DNA of 64,000 nucleotides from Cellulophaga algicola DSM 14237 (GCF_000186265.1 NC_014934.1:4712001-4776000); one strand, 5' to 3'. Counted from the first letter of the stretch, positions 18,878 to 28,190 are shown. The notes: a model not told the origin generated them from the letters alone. Translations and numbers: made by a program.

Positions 18878-20370
18878 AAAAAAAAGAAAAAACGCTTACT
18901 CCTAAATTAATAAAAAAACTCTGGTTAGCTTTTGTCCTAATTATTGTTTTAATGGGTGCTTCTTATATTATTATTACCGCATATTTAGCGAATAAATATA
19001 ATGAAGAAACTACCCAACGCATAAATGCCAATACAGCAAATCATGTCATCAACGAAAAATTCCAGAAGGAATCTCCCTTTTTAGAAGACGGTAGTGTTAA
19101 CAAAGCCCTCTTTGGTGATTTAATGCATGATATGATGGCTGTTAACCATAGCATCGAGGTTTACTTGTTAGATAAATCTGGAACTGTACTTTATTCGGTG
19201 GTACTGGACCATAGCGGCAACGCTCCTATGCAATCTGTTTCCTTAGCTCCTATTAATTATTTTATAACTACAAAAGGAGAAAAATATGTTTTAGGCGATG
19301 ATCCTAGAAACCACGGAGAACAAAATATTTTTTCTGTAGCACCTTTTAATATTGACGGTAGAGAAGGGTTTATCTATATAATTTTAGCAGGAAAAGATTT
19401 TCAAGTCGTAAGTGATAATCTTTTTGGACAATATTTTATGAAACTTGGCCTAGGAGCCATAGCACTAACCATGTTTTTTGCTGCACTGATAGCCTTATTA
19501 AGCATATGGTTTTTGACCAAAAATTTGCTTTTAATCACAAAAACCGTTAGAAGTTTCCAAGAAGGAGATTTAGATGCTCGCATAGAAAATCCTGATGCGT
19601 CTGATATTGCAATTTTAGCTAATTCCTTTAATGAAATGGCAGATACTATAGTAGACAATATGGATAAAATGAAATCGGTAGATCTACTCAGAAGAGAATT
19701 AATTGCCAATGTATCTCATGATTTACGAACCCCTTTAGCTATTCTTAAAGGGTATGTTGAAACATTGCAAATGAAGAATGAAACTTTATCTGAAAATGAT
19801 AAAAAAGAATACCTACAAATTACCCATGATAATATAGACAAGCTTTCAAAGCTTATCAATCAATTATTTGAATATTCAAAATTAGAAGCTGAGCAGGTTA
19901 GCCCGATAAAAGAACCTTTTTCTATAACAGAACTTTCGCATGATTTAATTGCGAAATTTAAAGTATTGGCCGATAAAAAGAACATAAGCCTTAAACTTAA
20001 CAACCCCGAAGACAATTGTCTAGTTTTTGCTGATGTAAGTTTAGTCGAGAGAGCTTTACAAAACCTTATTGAAAATGCTTTAAAATATACTGAGGATAAT
20101 GGTACAGTGACCCTTTCCTTACTCAAAAAAGGAAAAAATATTGAAATTAATATTAGTGATACAGGAACAGGAATTGCAGTAAGCGAATTGCCGTATATTT
20201 TTGACCGCTATAAACAAGTAGACAAAAGCACTAAGAAACAAGGATACGGCTTAGGCTTAGCTATAGTTAAAAAAATCATGGACTTACACGATACGACCAT
20301 TACTGTATTGAGTAAACCCAAAGAAGGAAGTTCTTTTATTTTTAACCTACCTGCGTATCAGGTAAACTAA
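18874..20370 (+). CDS. Membrane sensor histidine kinase
   Basis: This 498-residue kinase has a transmembrane segment at about 16-38, a periplasmic sensor region at about 40-185, a second transmembrane segment at about 188-214, HAMP at about 215-268, HisKA with NVSHDLRTPLAI (His282), and an ATPase domain with N-box NLIENALKYT, DTGTGI and GYGLGLAI. It partners the OmpR-type regulator with which it overlaps by 4 bases. The periplasmic region matches no domain I can name. A strong hairpin terminator follows 34 bases after the stop. Confidence 0.92.
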   Translation: MKKKEKTLTPKLIKKLWLAFVLIIVLMGASYIIITAYLANKYNEETTQRINANTANHVINEKFQKESPFLEDGSVNKALFGDLMHDMMAVNHSIEVYLLDKSGTVLYSVVLDHSGNAPMQSVSLAPINYFITTKGEKYVLGDDPRNHGEQNIFSVAPFNIDGREGFIYIILAGKDFQVVSDNLFGQYFMKLGLGAIALTMFFAALIALLSIWFLTKNLLLITKTVRSFQEGDLDARIENPDASDIAILANSFNEMADTIVDNMDKMKSVDLLRRELIANVSHDLRTPLAILKGYVETLQMKNETLSENDKKEYLQITHDNIDKLSKLINQLFEYSKLEAEQVSPIKEPFSITELSHDLIAKFKVLADKKNISLKLNNPEDNCLVFADVSLVERALQNLIENALKYTEDNGTVTLSLLKKGKNIEINISDTGTGIAVSELPYIFDRYKQVDKSTKKQGYGLGLAIVKKIMDLHDTTITVLSKPKEGSSFIFNLPAYQVN

Positions 20371-20403
20371 ATGGGAGACAGATTGTTATGTTTTTGAAAG
20401 TTG

Positions 20404-20433
20404 AAAAACCTTCCAGCAATGGAAGGTTTTTTT
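20404..20433 (+). terminator. Rho-independent terminator after two-component operon
   Basis: An 11-bp stem AAAAACCTTCC / GGAAGGTTTTT with a 6-base loop followed by T7. It also faces the convergent MoxR-like gene that ends at 20456. Confidence 0.85.
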
Positions 20434-20455
20434 CATTTTAACTACTATAACACTG

Positions 20456-21925
20456 TTACAAATCAGTAAAAAAACTGCTATACATATCTTTAAATTGATA
20501 GCCTTCTTCAAAACGATTCTTATTCAACTTCTTATAAGCTACGAGTCCCCAAAGTAATACTTCTTTTAAGAAATAAACATCTTTTTCAGCATACTCTGGT
20601 TGATATTCTTTTAGTAACTGATTTAAGGCTGGAATATCATCTAACGCTCTTTTATATTCCTCATCGGTATATTCATCTAAAAGTTCAAAACCGTCTCCTT
20701 CAAAAAACCAATGCAATAACTCATCATAAGGTGTTTCTTCTCCTTTTTTCTCTAATTTATTTATTTCAGGAAAATATGTAGGGAATAATGTTTTAACGGC
20801 ATCATCAATTAAAATTGCAGCTACACCATCTGCCCCTTCTTGCTCTCCTTCATAAACCAATTCTATTTTACCTGTAATAGAAGGAATAATACCTAAGAAA
20901 TCACTCAAACGAACCATTGTACTATCTGCTCCCGTTAATAATGCTCTACGTTCTGCTGTACTCAGTAAATTCTCAAAAGCTGTTATGCTCGTACGGGCAC
21001 TTACTCCACTCTTTGCATCTACATATTCACTTTCACGAGCCTCAAAGCTAATTTGCTCTAATAAATCTTTTGCTATATCTGGAACATACACAGCATCTGT
21101 TTGTCGGGTATCTAACTTAGACTCTTGTTCTGTTATTTTGCGAGCAGTTGCTATATCTTCTGGATAATGCGTTAAAATCTGTGAACCTATTCTATCTTTT
21201 AAAGGCGTAACAATACTCCCTCTATTAGTATAGTCTTCAGGATTTGCAGTAAATACAAACTGAATATCTAAAGGTAAACGCAATTTAAATCCACGAATTT
21301 GAATATCACCTTCTTGTAAAATGTTAAATAAAGATACCTGAATCCGAGCTTGTAGATCTGGCAATTCATTAATTACAAAAATACACCTGTTGGCTCTAGG
21401 TATCATTCCAAAATGGATTACACGATCATCTGCATACGATAATTTTAAATTTGCAGCTTTAATAGGATCTACATCTCCAATTAAATCTGCCACCGTAACA
21501 TCTGGAGTTGCTAATTTCTCTGAAAAACGTTCGCTTCTGTGTAACCACGTAATAGGCGTAGCATCACCTTTATCCTTGATTAATTCAATTGCATAACGTG
21601 ACATTGGCTTTAACGGATCGTCATTGATTTCTGACCCACCAACTACAGGGATATTTTCATCTAACAAATTTACCATCAAACGTGCTAACCTGGTTTTTGC
21701 CTGCCCTCTTAAACCCAATAAATTTATATTATGCCTTGAAAGAATAGCCCTTTCTAATTCTGGAATTACAGAATTTTCATACCCCCAAACCCCAACAAAG
21801 GTCTCTTCTCCATTTTTTATTTTATCCCTTAAATTATCTCTAAGTTCATCTTTTATACTCTTACTTTGGTAACCAGCTTTTTTCAGCTCACCCAATGTAT
21901 TTATTTCGTTATAATTCAGTTTCAT
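20456..21925 (-). CDS. MoxR-like AAA+ ATPase (magnesium-chelatase subunit I-like)
   Basis: This 489-residue AAA+ ATPase has a Walker A variant GLRGQAKT (71-78), Walker B-like IFVINELPDL, and sensor-1 FTANPEDYTNRG. Relatives are often named magnesium chelatase, but no bacteriochlorophyll or cobalamin gene is nearby. The partner is the VWA protein encoded 53 bases upstream. MoxR-type ATPase and VWA pairs act as chaperone-like remodelling systems for metal insertion or complex maturation. The target here is unknown. Confidence 0.85.
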   Translation of the reverse strand: MKLNYNEINTLGELKKAGYQSKSIKDELRDNLRDKIKNGEETFVGVWGYENSVIPELERAILSRHNINLLGLRGQAKTRLARLMVNLLDENIPVVGGSEINDDPLKPMSRYAIELIKDKGDATPITWLHRSERFSEKLATPDVTVADLIGDVDPIKAANLKLSYADDRVIHFGMIPRANRCIFVINELPDLQARIQVSLFNILQEGDIQIRGFKLRLPLDIQFVFTANPEDYTNRGSIVTPLKDRIGSQILTHYPEDIATARKITEQESKLDTRQTDAVYVPDIAKDLLEQISFEARESEYVDAKSGVSARTSITAFENLLSTAERRALLTGADSTMVRLSDFLGIIPSITGKIELVYEGEQEGADGVAAILIDDAVKTLFPTYFPEINKLEKKGEETPYDELLHWFFEGDGFELLDEYTDEEYKRALDDIPALNQLLKEYQPEYAEKDVYFLKEVLLWGLVAYKKLNKNRFEEGYQFKDMYSSFFTDL

Positions 21926-21978
21926 ATATCGTATTCATTTTTTTTTATAAATAATTTATTTTAACGTAAGCAATGATC

Positions 21979-23130
21979 TTACTTTAAACGTTTTTTTCTA
22001 TTTGCTTCATAATCTTCAAAAATCATTTCTCCCAATCCTTTTAAGCCTGTAAAAAATGCTTTTCCCTTATTTGCCTCTGTAAAATGCCTGATAAATTGCA
22101 TTAAATAAGGATCTTGCGCAATCATAAAAGTAGTAATCGGGATATGGTGTTTTCTTGCTTGACGGGCCATATTATAACATTTCTCTACTATAAAATCGTC
22201 TAAACCTACACTGTTTTTATAGTAACTACCATCTGGCATCCGCAAACAACTAGGCTTACCATCTGTAATCATAAAAATTTGCTTGTTTGTATTTCGTTTT
22301 CTACGAAGCATATCCATCGCCAATTGAAGACCTGCAACGGTATTGGTATGGTACGGACCAACTTTTAAATACGGAAGATCTTTAATAGGAATAGGCCAAG
22401 CATCATTACCAAAAACCAAAATGTCTAAAGTATCTTTAGGATACCTAGTTGTAATTAATTCTGCCAGTGCCATGGCCACTTTTTTTGCGGGGGTAATACG
22501 ATCCTCACCATACAATATCATACTGTGGCTAATATCTATCATTAACACCGTACTCATCTGCGCTTTATAGTGGGTATCTTCTACGACCAAGTCATCTTCA
22601 TTTAAAGAAAACTCTCCTATTCCGCTACTTATTTGAGCATTTTTAATACTCTCCGTCATAGAAATGCGGTCTAAACCATCACCATAACGGTATTCCCTTA
22701 ATTCTCCTGTATGTTCATCTCCTTGTCCAGATTTCCCTGTTTTATGATTACCTGCACCATTTCGCTTAAGCTTTCCAAAAATCTGATCTAATGCACGTTG
22801 GCGGATAATGCGTTCCATTTTTGCCGTAATCGATAAATCGCCACCCTTAGTAGATTCATCTCCATCTATACCTTCTCCTCCTCCATCTTTAAATTCTTCT
22901 TGTAAATACCCTTTTGATTTCAGGTCTTCGATAAAATCATCAATTGTATAATTCTCATCGGTAAGTTCGTATTCCTTATCCAACTCACGTAACCAATCTA
23001 GCGCTTCTTCAACATCACCAGAAGTATGCGTAATCAGTTCTTGAAAAATATCAAAAAGTTTTTCAAATGGAGTTAGATCCGGTGCTTCATAGGTTGCAAA
23101 CCGGAACCCTTTTCTTGTATTCATAGCCAT
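21979..23130 (-). CDS. VWA-domain protein partnered with MoxR-like ATPase
   Basis: This 383-residue cytoplasmic protein has an N-terminal helical region, a charged glycine-rich stretch (about 80-100) and a C-terminal von Willebrand A domain. The metal-ion site is intact: DISHS (199-203) and ITDGKPS further on. It lacks a signal peptide and membrane segments. With the downstream AAA+ ATPase it forms a ChlI/ChlD- or MoxR/CoxE-like pair. It is the first gene of the pair and is divergent from the DUF1853 gene. Confidence 0.85.
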   Translation of the reverse strand: MAMNTRKGFRFATYEAPDLTPFEKLFDIFQELITHTSGDVEEALDWLRELDKEYELTDENYTIDDFIEDLKSKGYLQEEFKDGGGEGIDGDESTKGGDLSITAKMERIIRQRALDQIFGKLKRNGAGNHKTGKSGQGDEHTGELREYRYGDGLDRISMTESIKNAQISSGIGEFSLNEDDLVVEDTHYKAQMSTVLMIDISHSMILYGEDRITPAKKVAMALAELITTRYPKDTLDILVFGNDAWPIPIKDLPYLKVGPYHTNTVAGLQLAMDMLRRKRNTNKQIFMITDGKPSCLRMPDGSYYKNSVGLDDFIVEKCYNMARQARKHHIPITTFMIAQDPYLMQFIRHFTEANKGKAFFTGLKGLGEMIFEDYEANRKKRLK

Positions 23131-23211
23131 ACTATAAAAATAACACTTTTAACAAAAAAAAGCTACCATTTAAGAAATCTTAACGCTTTGTTGTAACTTT
23201 AGCTCTAATAA

Positions 23212-24008
23212 ATGTATCGCAAGTAAAAGGTTTTTTACAGACCCAAGAGTTATGGAATGATACCTTTAACGGAATTCCACAATTTAAGTTTCCAGAACTT
23301 AATTTAATTGATTTTAGACTACAGCCTATTCCTGAAAATATTAGGTTAGGCCATCAAATTGAATACATTTTTCAACAATTAATTGCGCACTCTACCTCCT
23401 ATAAAACATTACTATTTAATCAGCCAATACGCAATGAGAAGATTACTACTGGAGAAATAGATTTTATTTTACAAAATACTAAAAATCAAGAAATTATACA
23501 TGTTGAATTAACTTATAAATTCTATATCATTGACACGAATATTTCTGATGAAATTCATCAACTAGTTGGCCCCAATCGCAAAGATGCATTTTACGAGAAA
23601 GTCCAAAAAATTAAACACAAACAATTCGCTCTTTTAAAAACGAAAGAAGCTATACAATTTCTTGAATCAAAACATATTAACGTACATAATATAATCTCGA
23701 AAGCATGTTTTAAGGCGCAATTATTTAAACCTTATTTTGAAGATGCAATTCTTACAACTTTAAATGAAAATTGCATTGTTGGTTCTTGGTTATCTCTTAA
23801 CGAATTCAAATTGTCCTTATTTAATGAGAACCTGTACTACCTTCTTAAAAAACAAGAGTGGATTATAGTTCCAACATTTGATGTGGAATGGAAAATATAC
23901 CAATCTATTATAGGAGATATTTATAAAGCACATGAACGAAAACAGGCTCCGATGTTATGGATGAAAGATAAAAATAATAAGCTTCATAAAATATTTATCG
24001 TTAGATGA
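23212..24008 (+). CDS. DUF1853 family protein with an apparent frameshift at codon 5
   Basis: From 23226 to the TGA at 24006-24008 one frame is fully open and reads as a DUF1853 protein: KGFLQTQELWN at the start, GEIDFIL, HVELTYKFYI and LVGPNRKDAFYEKV in the middle. This frame has no ATG, GTG or TTG before 23811. The nearest start is ATG 23212, which reads MYRK and then stops at TAA (23224-23226). One extra base at about 23226 would join it as MYRKY-KGFLQT, a plausible N-terminus for the family. So the gene is frameshifted in this strain, contains a sequence error, or uses a non-standard start. DUF1853 is of unknown function. Confidence 0.7.
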
Positions 24009-24072
24009 CACGTACTAATTGAAAAAAATATACGTTATTTGTAAATAATTTCCTACAAATAAAATTGAAGCT

Positions 24073-24453
24073 ATGACCAAACTATGTATCACCTTCAGTA
24101 TTTTATGTTCTTTTCTATTTACTTCTAATGAACCAGAATGGGATATAATTTATACGAAAGCAAGCTATGCCTTAAACCATACAAAAAAAGCATTAGGATC
24201 TAATAATTTTGATCACCAAAGGTATTATTCAGAAAAAGCACTAGAAGCTTATATCGATATTTCTGAGTATTTAGAAACTTCTAATGATGATGAGTTAAAA
24301 CTAAAAATTGAAGACACCATAAGCGATTTAGAGCACGCTGTTGATGCCCCTGATTGGGATCGAGGTCGGTTTTACAGTAAAAGAGTCCATAAAAATACAC
24401 AAGATTTTATTTTAGAATTAGATCTTAGAGCCATAGAAATAGCAGAAAATTAA
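24073..24453 (+). CDS. Small exported helical protein of unknown function
   Basis: This 126-residue protein has a short signal peptide (about 1-17) and a mature helical part. Two segments resemble each other: SNNFDHQRYYSEKALEA and APDWDRGRFYSKRVHKN, suggesting an internal repeat with an Asp-x-x-Arg-x-Tyr-Ser-x-Lys core. I recognise no named family. It follows the DUF1853 gene by 64 bases on the same strand. Confidence 0.65.
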   Translation: MTKLCITFSILCSFLFTSNEPEWDIIYTKASYALNHTKKALGSNNFDHQRYYSEKALEAYIDISEYLETSNDDELKLKIEDTISDLEHAVDAPDWDRGRFYSKRVHKNTQDFILELDLRAIEIAEN

Positions 24454-24501
24454 GAAGCAATATTTCATTTCTTGGCTTAGCTATCTCTGTAAAGTTTAAA
24501 G

Positions 24502-24509
24502 TATCTTTG
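24502..24509 (+). promoter_or_regulatory. Likely -7 promoter element of the LysR gene
   Basis: TATCTTTG is a perfect match to the Bacteroidota -7 consensus TAnnTTTG and lies 21 bases before the LysR start codon. No clear -33 TTG is seen at the usual spacing. Confidence 0.45.
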
Positions 24510-24530
24510 AAAAGATATTTTTTATGATTT

Positions 24531-25415
24531 ATGGATAATAAACTTAAAATTTTCAAATCAGTTGCACATCATTCTAGCTTTACAAAAGCTGCAGAGCAAT
24601 TATTTATTTCGCAACCCGCTATTTCTAAAGCAATACGTAACTTAGAAGATGAGTATAATACCACTTTTTTTATTCGAAAACGCAATTCTATTGAATTAAC
24701 AGACGATGGAAAATCTTTTTTAATTTATGTAAATAGGATTCTTGAGGTATATTCAGAAATTGAAAATCAGTTCATACACAAAGACAATCAACTGCCTGAT
24801 ACCATTAAATTTGGAGCTAGCACTACGCTAGCCAGCTATATCATTCCTAAAATCATTGCCCAATTCAGAACTCAATATCCAAAGACAAATTTTCAAATTG
24901 AAAGTGATAATTCTGACCATATTGAAGGCCTCATCCTAAACCAACAATTAGATTTCGGAATTACAGAGGGAAAAAACACCAACCCGAAACTTCACTTTAA
25001 AAAATTTATTAAAGATGAAATTGTTCTAGTAACTAGCGAGAAGAACATGCAATTCCCAAAGGGAACTATTTCCTTAAAGAAACTCCAAGAGCTCCCCATT
25101 ATTGAGCGTGAGTCTGGATCAGGAACACGTGAAATGATCTATGAAGCATTACTAGAGCAAGATATAAAGTCATTGAATGTGGCAGTAACCCTAAATAGTA
25201 CAGAGGCTATTAAAAATTATTTATATTATTCTGATGCCTATGCATTACTCTCCATACACGCCGTTCGAGAAGATTTGATCACTAATAAACTTAAGATTAT
25301 AGACCTTAAAGGATTCTCAATAGAGCGCTGGTTTTATTTTGTGTCTAGAACTGGCTATAAATCTAACCTCATGGATTATTTTGAGCGGTTTGTTCAAAAC
25401 AGCTATAACTTTTAG
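24531..25415 (+). CDS. LysR-type transcriptional regulator
   Basis: This 294-residue regulator has an N-terminal winged HTH (FKSVAHHSSFTKAAEQLFIS, then QPAISKAIRNLE) and a periplasmic-binding-protein-like effector domain with LKFGASTT-like and GSGTREM motifs, the latter typical of CysB/CbbR-like anion binding. The next gene is a YeiH-family exporter in the same direction, 74 bases away. The E. coli YeiE-YeiH pair has the same composition, and YeiE is reported to respond to sulfite, so control of the exporter is a reasonable inference. The effector here is unproven. Confidence 0.9.
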   Translation: MDNKLKIFKSVAHHSSFTKAAEQLFISQPAISKAIRNLEDEYNTTFFIRKRNSIELTDDGKSFLIYVNRILEVYSEIENQFIHKDNQLPDTIKFGASTTLASYIIPKIIAQFRTQYPKTNFQIESDNSDHIEGLILNQQLDFGITEGKNTNPKLHFKKFIKDEIVLVTSEKNMQFPKGTISLKKLQELPIIERESGSGTREMIYEALLEQDIKSLNVAVTLNSTEAIKNYLYYSDAYALLSIHAVREDLITNKLKIIDLKGFSIERWFYFVSRTGYKSNLMDYFERFVQNSYNF

Positions 25416-25436
25416 TTATTACAGATAGGAATTAAG

Positions 25437-25470
25437 TTTGCTTAATAGTTATACTAAACTACTAGTTTTG
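25437..25470 (+). promoter_or_regulatory. Promoter with overlapping palindrome upstream of yeiH-like gene
   Basis: TTTG at 25437-25440 and TAGTTTTG at 25463-25470 match the -33 and -7 elements with a 22-base spacer. A 13-base palindrome AAACTA-C-TAGTTT (25456-25468) overlaps the -7 box and could be a LysR operator. Confidence 0.5.
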
Positions 25471-25489
25471 TCTCTCAAAATTAGTTGAA

Positions 25490-26410
25490 ATGAAACCTAT
25501 AGTAGCCCCCTTACTTTTTATAAGCATTTTACTAGCTGCGATGTTTGGCTTTATCAATAGCCCCACTGCTTTATTTTTAGGATTTACCTTTTCTTTATTT
25601 TTTGAAGATCCGTTTAAAAAATGCAGTCAAAATGCCATTCAGATACTTCTAAAAGCTTCTATTATTGGATTAGGCTTCGGAATGTACTTAAAAGATACCC
25701 TAGAGACAAGTAAAGAAGGTTTAGGCTTAACCTTTTTCTCCATTGTACTTACGGTTAGTTTAGGTTTTTTATTAACTAGGTTATTAAAAATTGATACAAA
25801 ACTCGGACATTTGATTACTTCAGGAACCTCAATCTGTGGTGGTAGCGCCATAGCTGCGATTTCTCCAGTAATCCGCGCCAACGGAAAAACTATTAGTATT
25901 GCATTAGGTGTCGTGTTTACCCTAAATGCTATTGCTTTGTTTATATTTCCTGCGTTAGGGCACCTATTTGATCTTGACCAACATCAATTTGGACTCTGGT
26001 GTGCCATAGCCATTCACGATACAAGTTCTGTAGTTGGTGCTGCACTAGGATATGGTGATGAAGCTTTACGCATAGCAACAACCGTAAAATTATCAAGAAC
26101 ACTTTGGATCATTCCACTATCTGTTCTATCTATGTTCATTTTTAAAACTAAAGGGGAGCACATCAAAATACCTTATTTTATTCTTTTATTTATGATAGCG
26201 ATAGGTATTAACAGTTATCACCTTGTACCCGAGGCTGCTACACATTCTATAGTAGCTTTCTCTAAAAAACTACTAATACTAACGCTCTTTTTAGTAGGGA
26301 CAACCATATCAATAAAAGACCTAAAAGCAACAGGGTACAAACCTATTCTTTTGGCTTTCTGTTTATGGATTTTTATTGCCGTGTTTTCATTTTTGTACAT
26401 CACCAATTAA
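25490..26410 (+). CDS. YeiH family (UPF0324) putative sulfate/anion exporter
   Basis: This 306-residue protein has nine to ten hydrophobic segments and the YeiH hallmarks SGTSICGGSAIAA (about 107-119) and AIHDTSSVVGAALGYG (about 170-185). The family is annotated as putative sulfate exporters, and transport activity is poorly tested. The upstream LysR gene and the palindrome over its promoter suggest dedicated control. A bidirectional hairpin follows the stop. Confidence 0.88.
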   Translation: MKPIVAPLLFISILLAAMFGFINSPTALFLGFTFSLFFEDPFKKCSQNAIQILLKASIIGLGFGMYLKDTLETSKEGLGLTFFSIVLTVSLGFLLTRLLKIDTKLGHLITSGTSICGGSAIAAISPVIRANGKTISIALGVVFTLNAIALFIFPALGHLFDLDQHQFGLWCAIAIHDTSSVVGAALGYGDEALRIATTVKLSRTLWIIPLSVLSMFIFKTKGEHIKIPYFILLFMIAIGINSYHLVPEAATHSIVAFSKKLLILTLFLVGTTISIKDLKATGYKPILLAFCLWIFIAVFSFLYITN

Positions 26411-26417
26411 AATAAAG

Positions 26418-26452
26418 AAAACCCGCATCATAAAAAATGATACGGGCTTTAA
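26418..26452. terminator. Bidirectional terminator between convergent genes
   Basis: Inverted repeat with arms AAACCCGCATCAT and ATGATACGGGCTTT (one G-U type pair and one mismatch) and an A5 loop, placed between the yeiH-like gene and the convergent GT2 gene. Confidence 0.7.
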
Positions 26453-26475
26453 ATTATATTTTAATCCTTAACTTA

Positions 26476-27882
26476 TTAAGCTGCAATCTCTCTAGTTAAC
26501 CAACCTCTTCTACTTGCTGTTGCAATTGCATAAGGGGTAATCCAGAATAAACCAAATGTAAATAGAATACTATAAGAGTATGCATAAAATGCTTGTGATA
26601 GGCTATATCTCTTTGCATAAAACAAAACAGGAAAAGTAGATACGACTAATATACTTGCCAATGTAGAGCTTACAAACAAAATTGGATGTGATATTATAAA
26701 GAATAACATAAACAATAAAAAAGGATAGGTCATAATTATCTTCATTGCCTGACTAATAAACAAAAGTCTTGACCCAAATTTAGAACCCTCTCTAAAGCTT
26801 GTAAATACATATTTAGACATTGCAATATTCTCACGAACATTACTTCTACCCCATCTGATAAACATTTTATATAATCCTGTATATTTTTCTGGAACGTTTG
26901 TGTATGCAAATGCATTTCTTTGAAATAAAACATGGTACCCTTGTTTTAAGATCATGTTAGTCATGGCTCTATCTTCACCAATATCTGATGGTTGCCCCAT
27001 AAAAGTTTGATTGATCCATTCTGGCAAACAATTAAATACTGCTTCTGCTCTATAGGCTGCTAATGCACCTGGGGTACAAAGTACAGAATTTAAACTGCTC
27101 TCTGCAGAACGCTTGAATTCAAAGCTCATCACAAAACTCACGTTTAACATTTTAGGCAAGATTGCTTTTTTATTATTCAATACTTGAATATTTCCTGCTA
27201 CTGCACCACATTTTTCATCTACGATAAACGGACTCACTAAATTACGCAGCGTATCTGTGTTTACTACAGAATCACTATCTACAGTAATAAAAATTTCTCC
27301 AGTTCCTAAATTAAAACCACGGTATAATGCATGACGCTTACCCATGTTTTTTGGTTGTTGTAAAATAGTTACTCTATCTCCTAAAACTTTTTTAGCCTCT
27401 TGCATCCATTTCCAAGTATCATCCTTACTCCCATCATCAATAGCTAATAGTTGCAGTTTGTGTTCTGGATAATCACTTTTTGCTAAACTTTTCAAGGTTG
27501 CCCAAACTTGCTTACCTTCATTATATGCAGGTACAATTACCGTACATGTTGGTAACTCTTCATCACTTACAGAAGCGATAGGCTTATATTTAAAGTAAAG
27601 AAATAGGTTGTATAAAAAGAAAGTAACTTTAAAAACAAATAAAGAAGCTGCAACTATAAAAAATGCAAAACCCCAACTTGTATTTAAGCGTTCAAAATTA
27701 AATTGAGCAAAATCTTCTTGTAACAAATAAACGATGTAAGCTGCTCCTAACATTAAGGCAAATGAACTTACCAATACAACTATAGCCCATAAATTAATAG
27801 GGTTAGTTTTCTTATCTCCGCTTATAAATTTATTATTTACGGTAGAATATAATTCTTTAAAAGTAATTGCTCCTGTTTTCAT
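26476..27882 (-). CDS. GT2 membrane glycosyltransferase (NodC/hyaluronan-synthase-like)
   Basis: This 468-residue enzyme has two N-terminal membrane segments (about 35-60 and 75-100), a GT-A domain and three to four C-terminal membrane segments. Motifs are VPAYNEG, DDGSKDDT, DSDS and GEDRAMT. At the place of the processive-synthase QxxRW motif it reads MFIRW, keeping Arg-Trp but not Gln. It should make or extend a beta-linked polysaccharide at the inner membrane. It stands alone, without the accessory genes of the cluster at 436-8485. Start at ATG 27882; a TTG ten codons earlier is the longest alternative. Confidence 0.85.
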   Translation of the reverse strand: MKTGAITFKELYSTVNNKFISGDKKTNPINLWAIVVLVSSFALMLGAAYIVYLLQEDFAQFNFERLNTSWGFAFFIVAASLFVFKVTFFLYNLFLYFKYKPIASVSDEELPTCTVIVPAYNEGKQVWATLKSLAKSDYPEHKLQLLAIDDGSKDDTWKWMQEAKKVLGDRVTILQQPKNMGKRHALYRGFNLGTGEIFITVDSDSVVNTDTLRNLVSPFIVDEKCGAVAGNIQVLNNKKAILPKMLNVSFVMSFEFKRSAESSLNSVLCTPGALAAYRAEAVFNCLPEWINQTFMGQPSDIGEDRAMTNMILKQGYHVLFQRNAFAYTNVPEKYTGLYKMFIRWGRSNVRENIAMSKYVFTSFREGSKFGSRLLFISQAMKIIMTYPFLLFMLFFIISHPILFVSSTLASILVVSTFPVLFYAKRYSLSQAFYAYSYSILFTFGLFWITPYAIATASRRGWLTREIAA

Positions 27883-28190
27883 AATATGCGTTCTCTCTTT
27901 ATTTTGTATCAATCTTCAATACTTATGGCAACTTGTGTACCAATCCTGCAAAAAACCTATTTACTGCTGTTTTCAGGTATTTTAGAACTAAAAAGTGTGT
28001 AAATTTTATACACTTACTGTGTAATTACACAGCTTTACACAAATCTAAAATAGCCTTGTTTTTATCAACCTTAACATATACGTTACAACTGAGTAATTGG
28101 CTCTCGTGAACTAAACATTTTTACAAAAAAAATCCGAAATAACATATCTCTACGTTATTTCGGATGTATAAAAAGTGATTGTTCTAAAAA
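27883..28190. promoter_or_regulatory. Upstream region of the GT2 gene with palindromes
   Basis: About 308 bases without a gene. A perfect 16-bp palindrome CTGTGTAATTACACAG (28017-28032) and an imperfect one beginning GTGTAAA and ending TATACAC (27997-28013) lie 115-150 bases upstream of the GT2 start and share the GTGTA/TACAC arms, which suggests a repeated operator. The his-operon terminator occupies the other end. Confidence 0.5.
28131..28165 (-). terminator. Terminator of the histidine operon
   Basis: Stem AATCCGAAATAAC / GTTATTTCGGAT (12 bp) with a 10-base loop, preceded on the plus strand by A8, which gives a T run after the hairpin on the minus strand. It lies 25 bases after the hisIE stop. 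Confidence 0.8.

Noticed and set aside
20456-23130. Genuine magnesium chelatase for chlorophyll or cobalamin synthesis
   Set aside because: The BchH/CobN large subunit and pathway genes are absent; a MoxR-VWA remodelling pair is simpler.
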